Shown here: positions 11,001-16,000 of the stretch, in pieces
How the letters are laid out: every line of letters begins with the position of its first letter
Position numbering within the stretch: position 1 is the first letter of the stretch
Assembly: GCA_949825045.1 (NCBI GenBank)
Contig: OX463816.1
Span: 14,131,579 to 14,195,578 of the forward strand
Length of the DNA: 64,000 nt
Direction of reading: 5' to 3'
Origin: Argyresthia goedartella
Lineage: Eukaryota > Arthropoda > Insecta > Lepidoptera > Argyresthiidae
Notes under the pieces: generated by a model
Told to the model about the DNA's origin: nothing
The model's database searches: none
The model's input: the letters and a program-made list of their open reading frames with translations, nothing else
Position numbers and translations under genes: made by a program

Positions 11001-11726
11001 TAACAAACTTATCAAATTCCTAACGCAAGTCGATTGAAAGTTTATTTTCGCCAGAACCTTGGACGCGTTAGGGTCCACGAGATTCGCTGTACGGGGACAT
11101 TCCAGAGGTTCAATTGTCAATTGTAAGACGGGCTGGTTTCCGCAACTCGACGACGAAAGCGCCTATTTTGCGTGTGGGTGGGAATGCGATGCGATGCGAC
11201 ATTCCAGAGGTTAAACTAGTGTACTATTTAACAGTTTTAACGGTTACTTGATCAGCAGTTTACTATCTGTCGATAGTTGACCAACTTATGAGAAAAAAAC
11301 GTTAGTTTATCAACTAATGGTTTTGACTATCTTACGGTGACTACATATTTATTTAACATAAAATATGCAGCAGGGATTGCAACAAGATACTGACATGATC
11401 AATTGATTGCAGCTTTGCTGCTGATGCATGATGAAAGTAAAATAGTTTTGGATGTCTCCCAAACTGAATTCTGACCTATTTCATGTTGAAAATCCAAACA
11501 ACAAACCTTTTTCCTCATCATCCTTAGTCGGCTCCTCAGGATCGAGGACTTCCGACAACATAGACCCGAGCCCCAGTTGGTTGAGAGCCGCAAGCATCCG
11601 CTTCGATTCCCCATCGAGCAGTTCATTGTCTTCCAACTGTCCAGACTCATCGATATTACCGAACAGAAACCCAGTTAGGTCGACACCGCAGCGGCCCGAA
11701 TCTCCTTCACCGTCACTGTCACTCAT
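1942..11726 (-). CDS. Taf1: TAF1, TFIID subunit 1, N-terminal portion (10 exons, continues off left edge)
   Basis: Join, minus strand: 11726-11507, 10153-10086, 9278-9016, 8608-8494, 7829-7651, 7219-7048, 4493-4350, 3883-3756, 3130-2895, 2099-1942. All junctions are GT..AG, phases agree, and the total is 561 codons without a stop. The protein is the largest TFIID subunit, which binds TBP and core promoters in the nucleus. Family-diagnostic blocks in order: acidic start with LTGFLFGNI (TBP-binding N-terminal domain), YSDI-like block, [16 protein letters not shown] and [20 protein letters not shown] with [43 protein letters not shown] (start of the central DUF3591 region), and [13 protein letters not shown]. 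The remaining central region, zinc knuckle and bromodomains must lie beyond position 1. Introns are loaded with transposon debris. Gene identity is very secure; the exact donor of exon 10 is ambiguous by 2 nt. Confidence 0.95.
2126..2894. other. Taf1 intron 9 and surroundings, no gene
   Basis: Apart from the exon-9-like copy, this intron holds a dispersed-repeat fragment around 2214-2275. Its parts recur near 26554 (TTTAATACTCCATTTTGCGTG-like) and near 61047 (CCCATCGCCGCAG). No further coding or RNA signal seen. Confidence 0.6.
2281..2360 (-). pseudogene. Decayed partial copy of Taf1 exon 9 inside intron 9
   Basis: About 80 bp is roughly 85% identical to plus positions ~2958-3037 (the [11 protein letters not shown]...LTLD part of exon 9), e.g. 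TCAGTATCT, GGCTTGGGTATCT and GTCCTCCCAGGTG in the same order and spacing. In the exon frame it has at least two stop codons and no splice signals, so it is a dead internal duplication. The left flank (CCCATCGCCGCAG) is a different dispersed repeat that also occurs near 61047. Confidence 0.8.
2895..3130 (-). CDS. Taf1: Taf1 coding exon 9 (start of DUF3591)
   Basis: A 236-nt exon with acceptor TTCCCCAG|GTCCGC and donor AGAG|GTTTGT. It contains [15 protein letters not shown], then WEDEVIWD and [17 protein letters not shown], a near word-for-word match to TAF1 across animals and the most secure exon in the window. An ~80-bp decayed copy of its middle part occurs in the next intron (2281-2360). 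Confidence 0.96.
3756..3883 (-). CDS. Taf1: Taf1 coding exon 8
   Basis: A 128-nt exon with acceptor TGTTCCAG|GTGCTG and donor CCCGC|GTAAGT. It encodes [20 protein letters not shown] followed by a Pro-rich end, equivalent to the segment of TAF1 containing AGWLPSS. Leaves at phase 2. Confidence 0.9.
4046..4078. repeat. Perfect 14-bp hairpin, 5-nt loop
   Basis: CGTCCTTGACATGG, loop CACTT, then CCATGTCAAGGACG; arms are perfectly complementary. It lies exactly at the left junction of the LINE fragment that starts ~4065. Confidence 0.9.
4065..4275 (+). mobile_element. LINE 3'-end fragment in Taf1 intron 7
   Basis: Shares with 8174-8405 the string GATGAGACCGTGGAGCACA, then CCTCCTACTCCAGCT, GTGCAGGAGTT and AAGGCCCCGCTCAAGTGGG in the same order. 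The frame reading DETVEH resembles the zinc-knuckle tail (ETxEH..CP) of R1/I-type LINE ORF2 proteins. Heavily decayed; clade uncertain. Confidence 0.6.
4350..4493 (-). CDS. Taf1: Taf1 coding exon 7 ([11 protein letters not shown])
   Basis: A 144-nt (48-codon) exon with acceptor TTTTTTCCAG|ACGG. It encodes an acidic Asp/Glu/Lys stretch, then [20 protein letters not shown] and IKHK, matching the TAF1 LHWEDDIIWDGEDVKHK block. The donor CACAAG|GTGTGTGTGTG lies directly at the start of a GT microsatellite, so several GT dinucleotides compete for the cut site. The 2.55-kb intron before it holds an I-type LINE fragment. Confidence 0.94.
5200..5670. repeat. Fragments of a moth dispersed repeat (GGGTTCCGTACC family)
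   Basis: The end ...CGACCCGCACTTGACCG plus poly-T at 5318-5350 matches the 3' end of the copies at 48328-48735 and 62076-62480. The block 5480-5620 (reverse orientation: GGTGCGGCTACTTTCATGCT, CATAAGTTTGTATGTGG) matches their interior in inverted orientation. Confidence 0.7.
6060..7009 (+). mobile_element. I-clade-like LINE 3' fragment with RNase H and (ATC)n tail
   Basis: In the plus frame, 6190-6520 reads as an RNase H domain: [18 protein letters not shown], then YFDSQAAL and [20 protein letters not shown] stop follows, then a decayed C terminus and a (ATC)n tail at 6991-7009. RNase H after the RT is typical of I/Loner/R1-type LINEs. It lies antisense within Taf1 intron 6. The RT part is missing (5' truncated). 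Confidence 0.8.
7048..7219 (-). CDS. Taf1: Taf1 coding exon 6 ([13 protein letters not shown])
   Basis: A 172-nt exon with acceptor CCACAG|ACCTATGG and donor CTCAAG|GTAAAC. The block [20 protein letters not shown] plus FNYGFKLK is one of the most conserved TAF1 segments. A plus-strand LINE with an (ATC)n tail ends only ~35 bp from the donor. Confidence 0.95.
7651..7829 (-). CDS. Taf1: Taf1 coding exon 5 (RLFGPGK, basic stretch)
   Basis: A 179-nt, GC-rich exon with acceptor CCCCCAG|GTACTG. It encodes [20 protein letters not shown] followed by an Arg/Lys cluster (KKRRRRRR), which corresponds to the FLRLFGPGK...RRKRKKK segment of TAF1. It ends phase 2 at CTTAG|GTGATC. Its base composition is unlike the AT-rich introns around it. 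Confidence 0.93.
8100..8425 (+). mobile_element. LINE 3'-end fragment with (GAA)n tail in Taf1 intron 4
   Basis: Second copy of the repeat at 4065-4275. The frame gives [13 protein letters not shown], then [17 protein letters not shown], resembling an R1/I-type LINE zinc-knuckle tail. It ends in GAAGAAGAAGAAGAA. Confidence 0.6.
8494..8608 (-). CDS. Taf1: Taf1 coding exon 4 ([11 protein letters not shown])
   Basis: A 115-nt exon with acceptor TTTTTCAG| and donor GATAAG|GTATTT. It encodes a Lys-rich start, then [20 protein letters not shown] and DK, close to the vertebrate TELFPEFRPGK segment. A LINE tail with a (GAA)n end lies within ~75 bp of the donor, in intron 4. Confidence 0.92.
8820..8900. 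repeat. Half of a hairpin MITE (Taf1 intron 3)
   Basis: GGTGGGTGATTTGTTCTCTA and the sequence following it correspond in inverse to 9530-9590 (TTGGGTGAAAGAGTCACAAT, then GGATCACCCGCCTGTG). Same MITE family as the hairpin at 9506-9567. Confidence 0.6.
9016..9278 (-). CDS. Taf1: Taf1 coding exon 3 (acidic, ends in MPPP)
   Basis: A 263-nt exon with acceptor TTTGTAG|GAGGTG and donor CCC|GTGAGT. It encodes an acidic, Asn/Glu-rich low-complexity stretch ending [10 protein letters not shown], matching the LMPPPP block in vertebrate TAF1. Conservation is weak apart from that block, as expected for this linker. Confidence 0.88.
9506..9590. repeat. Hairpin MITE in Taf1 intron 2
   Basis: The arm ATTGTGACTAATTTCTCCCA (plus ATTC) pairs with GGAATTGGGTGAAAGAGTCA (plus CAAT), with a 7-9 nt loop; imperfect. 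Confidence 0.65.
9832..9961. repeat. Palindromic MITE, ~130 bp, in Taf1 intron 2
   Basis: Ends GTACAGT/ACTGTAC. The left arm (CCAAGTTTCTTTGTGTTTGA, then GCAACCTCTCT) pairs with the right arm (AGAGAGGTCACAGATAGC, then TCAAACACAAAGAATCTTGG) with a few bulges. Confidence 0.75.
10086..10153 (-). CDS. Taf1: Taf1 coding exon 2
   Basis: A 68-nt exon encoding [17 protein letters not shown] and the following residues, with acceptor TTTCCAG| at 10154 and donor CAA|GTAAG. It is too short to stand out as an ORF. It is supported by the match to the DYSDINEVAED-like segment of TAF1 and by phase (enters at phase 1, leaves at phase 0). Confidence 0.88.
10342..11341. mobile_element. TIR element, GTCACC family, in Taf1 intron 1
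   Basis: The left end GTCACCAGAAGATAGTCAAA followed by ACCGTTAGTTGAT is mirrored by the right end (TTAGTTTATCAACTAATGGT, then TTTGACTATCTTACGGTGAC). TACAT flanks both ends, a possible 5-bp duplication. The interior is noncoding, with several TTGATCAACTA-like inverted motifs and CATAAGCGCATA repeats. A related, shorter copy is at 35037-35402. Confidence 0.75.
11507..11726 (-). CDS. Taf1: Taf1 coding exon 1 (start codon, TBP-binding N-terminal domain)
   Basis: ATG at 11726, then 73 codons plus 1 nt. The acidic opening MSDSDGEGD and the block [13 protein letters not shown] followed by LGLGSM match the TAF1 N-terminal domain that mimics TATA DNA and inhibits TBP. The donor is GAAAAAG|GTTTGT at 11506. 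This is the first in-frame ATG of a conserved N terminus, so the start is well supported. Confidence 0.93.
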
Positions 11727-12064
11727 GGTGGCAGTTTCTGTCGACCGTGGGACGTCGGGAAACTTGCTAATGCACCCGGCGTTTCTTTGGAAACAGGGAT
11801 AGCCGTATCATCGCGGCGTTGGGAAAATAAACAATTCTCACGTCAGTCACGACGACCTCGCAAGCCACAAAAATACTATGACAAAAATGTCACACACACA
11901 ATCACATGTCACATGAACAGGCGCGGTCCGATTGGTTGACTCATCAGCACAGACTCATCCTGAGTGCTTGTGAAATGAGATGATTCAAAATAAAACAATA
12001 GCTTTTTCAAAAATCGTGCTATACGATCTTAATCCTTCACTTCTCTGCTGGCCGGAAAAGAAAA
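11727..12064 (-). promoter_or_regulatory. Presumed Taf1 promoter / 5' UTR region
   Basis: Upstream of the Taf1 start codon. No TATA box was recognised. A CRE-like ACGTCA lies near 11840, and a moderately CG-rich stretch covers 11727-11870. The assignment rests on position only; transcript ends are unknown. From ~12030 the sequence is repeat-derived (CACTTCTCTGCTGGCCGGAA recurs near 20635). Confidence 0.4.
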
Positions 12065-12895
12065 TCCCATCAAAAACATCCTGTAAAAAATACCAAGTCT
12101 CGCAGCTCTGTGATTCTACCGTAAAAAGTTGTGAGATCCATGTTATACCAAGTCGGTTAACTGATTTAGTCCCTACTTAAGGGGCCTTCTGTCTTAAGTT
12201 AATACGTAAGATATTTTCATATCTATATTCAAATCTTTTACTTTTTAAATAAAAATATCGACTTGGCCATCGCATGAAGGCACAATGTATCTTCGAAATC
12301 ATATCTACATTATATTAGGTTGTTTAGAGTATAATTGCGTTCTACACGATTAAAACTTGGTTCCAAAACTAATATATGTATACCTTTAACAAGCGGCAAC
12401 AATAGAAAATGGAAGACTAGTGCAACAAAATTACTAATGCTCTAGTTATTTTCAGTCCATTAAATTCCAGTACCTTTCACTTCTTTATGCATTCGGAAGG
12501 AATTTGATGAAAAACCAGGTTTCTGGCTCTTAGTTCTGTGTGATAGATAACGTATTTGTATATATTTATTACACGATACATGACAGGACATAAAAACAGA
12601 AATAACATGTACCAAGGTCAGCTTATCTCTAAATAGAGATTTCTTCCAGCAGACCCTGGTTGTAAAGGACTAAACAAACTAAGCATGCGATGGCCAAGTC
12701 GATATTTTTATTTAAAAAGTAAAAGATTTGAATATAGATATGAAAATATCTTACGTATTAACTTAAGACAGAAGGCCCCTTAAGTAGGGACTAAATCAGT
12801 TAACCGACTTGGTATAACATGGATCTCACAACTTTTTACGGTAGAATCACAGAGCTGCGAGACTTGGTATTTTTTACAGGATGTTTTTGATGGGA
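12065..12895. repeat. Foldback with two identical-looking 212-bp arms, 407-bp loop
   Basis: The left arm 12065-12276 and right arm 12684-12895 appear to be exact reverse complements over all 212 bp, from TCCCATCAAAAACATC at the outer end to GCCATCGCATG at the inner end. The loop contains LINE-tail-like sequence (AGCTTATCTCTAAATAGAGA). No clear target duplication was found. It lies between the Taf1 promoter and the 3' end of the Helitron ORF. Confidence 0.9.
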
Positions 12896-13064
12896 TCTCA
12901 CTTCTTTTTGTAAAGTTCTACTTTTTAAAATTTGGTACCTTTGGTACTTTTACAATAACAATAAAAAACATAAAACCTGTCTTATGATTATTTCTTATGT
13001 TTGTAGGTAGTCTTTCTCTTTTTCTTTTCTGGTATTACTTCTTGAGCTTCAGCTACAGTTTTTC
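12896..13064. other. AT-rich 3' flank of the Helitron ORF
   Basis: Expected to hold the Helitron 3' end on the minus strand (hairpin plus CTRR). I could not identify a convincing terminus here. It contains GGTACC-type short palindromes near 12938-12950. Confidence 0.4.
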
Positions 13065-16000
13065 TCAAAGCCCACTCCCGTCACGATGTGTTTTTCTCTG
13101 AGGCTTTGATGTTAAAATTTTTGACAAATCTGGGCGGTAAATGCTTCTCAATCTGTTGTATTCACAAATTGATGATTCCTGAGCTTTAAAACTTCCGAAA
13201 TCGACATTAATTAGATGTAAACCGCCCAGACTTGTTACTCTCGAAAGTGCCACGTAAGCTTGACCGGATGTGAACACTGCAGAACCTATATCCATCAGCG
13301 CATTATTTAGACTTAGGCCCTGACTTTTGTGGATGGTTATAGCATAAGCTATACATATGGGAAATTGTTCGCGATGAACATATGCCCTATTAATAATTTC
13401 AAATTTAGTTTTGACCGGACTAAGCTCGTAAATTTCATGATCATTATTAAACTGAATGCATATTTTCTTAATTATTTTTGGATCATCTGGATTAATCTTA
13501 ACTCTTCGCACTATACCGATAGAACCATTGACCAAACCGAGACTTACGTCAATATTTCGCCTTAACATGACTTTTGCTCCTATTTTTATAATTATGTTCT
13601 CTTCCAGGCCTGCAGTCATAGACGCATCATCTTCATATTTCTTTATGCATTCACGAGCTCTTTTTGTTAGGTATCTGGGACAATCTATGCTATCTATAGC
13701 TGTAAGTATTATTTCAGGATATGGGAGAGACCTGAGCATTGCAGTATTTAATTGTAGACACATATTTTTTGTAGGTAATAAGCAAACAGTATCATCAGGA
13801 AGTTTCGAGAGGTGTTCAATTATTTCATTTAATCGGTTTTTATTGGAATCGGATTTAAGATGTAATAATCTAGTCGAGAGTAAGTCGCGGTCTTTTTGTG
13901 TAGTCACACCTAATCTGATTCTGTTTAACATTTCAACAAAGTCAGAATCATTAAGTTGTCGCATGTTAATTGTAAGTTCATCGTATGTAAACAGTTCAAT
14001 CCACAGATTCGGCATACTGAGGGAACCTAGCAATTTGTTAGTTTCAGTTACTGTCAGTTTTTCAAAAGGGGACTTTTCTCTTACGGGCGGAAGCTGTAAG
14101 AGATCCCCGAAAACTACAAGATGTTTTTTTCCAAACCACCCGTTTTGATCGTCGTCTGTGTCGAAAATCTCAGACAAGCGTAAATGAATATATGTTAAAG
14201 TAACATTGGATATCATCGACACTTCGTCTATGATAAACAACACTACTTCTTTTAAATCTGATCTCAGAACTTTAAGCACGTCATCAGAAAGTGGTTTGTA
14301 CTTCGGCGTTTGCTTGTGTTCTATAGGCAACTGCAACAATCTATGTATAGTCATTCCATTCACATTAAATGCAGCTATGCCTGTCGGAGCACTAACTGCC
14401 ACTTTTTTGTTTAAATACGTCTTAACCCAAACTTTTAGAGCTTTTATTAAAAAGCTTTTACCCGTACCACCAGTTCCACTAATAAAACACCGTAAAACAT
14501 CAGCGTTATTAAGAGAAATGTCCATTTTATTTGTGATCATATGGAACACTCTTTTCTGGTCGACATTAAGTTTTACGATCATGCTTTGAAGATCAGTCTG
14601 TTCTTCTTCTGCCATGTCAATCCCCTGAAAATCGATCATTGCATTTGCAGCTTCCACAGCTTCAAAGTCTAAAGGGTTTTCAGGACCATCGCCAACTTCA
14701 GAAATTTCCCTACCTTCGTAGAGTTCGTTCGTTATCTCAGCAACTTTTGATTCTATCATTTCAAATGCATTTTGTATCTTGTATCTTGATTCTATCATTG
14801 AATTACCGTAATCTACTCCTTCTTTCAGTCCTTCTTTTGCCAAATTGAAAGCCTCCGTGTATGTATCACACCCCATTTTGAGTTCATCTAAAGAACGCCA
14901 TGGCTTGAATAAAAGGAGTAAAGAGAAAAAGTATTTCTCTGGTACCTGTTCTCCATCGTAGAAATAATGATTGATTAAATATGGTTTAGCTCTTCTTTTC
15001 AGGAACTTTTTACCGTCACCTATCTCGTAGCACTCGACTTTAGATGACACTGGGCGTGTTTTCACAATATCATAATTTCGCGCAAAACTGTACAAATTAG
15101 TAGTCTCTAACTCTTTAGGCCGTTTAGGATAGTGGTCATCAATCCAAGACTCGTAATAGATATCGGTGGACTCCGCTTCTAGCATCATCATATCAGGTTT
15201 AGATTTAACGCGCCGGTTACGAAAGATGTTGACGTCCAGCCATCGAATTGTGGTGGTAGGATCTGTACCGTACAAAGAAATACCTAGTAGAGTGTCGCTG
15301 GCTTCCAAAGAGCCGCACTCCCTGCTAGACAGAACTCTAAGTCCTATGTTAAATAGGCGGCTTCTTAAAGGTTTTGTCGAGTTTATGTCTTGAAACATAT
15401 CAGCAGCGTGAGTTTTCTCGCTTTTAGTTGTATATTTAGTGACGTAATAATTTAAAATAGCCGTTTTTTCGCCTACGTATTGTATGTCTATGTTGCCGTT
15501 CCATGCCAACAAAATCGCGGGATTATAATCATTGACCATAACCCATTCTTTTTTTCGTACAATATAGTAAAGTCTACTGTTAGACGACAGTGTTTTTCTT
15601 GCAGCTATTGATTCTATTATATCTCTAATAGTAAGTACTTCTGTGACCGGACGGGGGAATCCGAAACGACAAACTTTTACGAAACCTTTTCTTGTTTTTT
15701 TATGACGCATGCAATACTGATTGTGTTTATGAGTCTGATATGACGTGACTCGTTGAAAGAGTGTTGGTAAAAGATTCTTATCTGGTATGGCACAATTTAC
15801 ATACTTTGTAATAAATGATGCTACCTCATCAAGCGAGGACTCGTGAAGTATGGGGGCGTCTTTTACCCATAATATTAAATGAAAGTGTTGCGCTCCACGT
15901 GATTGATACTCCCGTCTCCAGAAATAATGTATAATCTTTCCAAGCGGCTCATCGTTTGACATTATGAAGTCCAACATGGCCTTGAACTTATTATCGATAA

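Noticed and set aside
12896..13064. Helitron 3' terminus of the autonomous element
   Set aside because: No CTRR preceded by a clear hairpin on the minus strand could be identified; not claimed.
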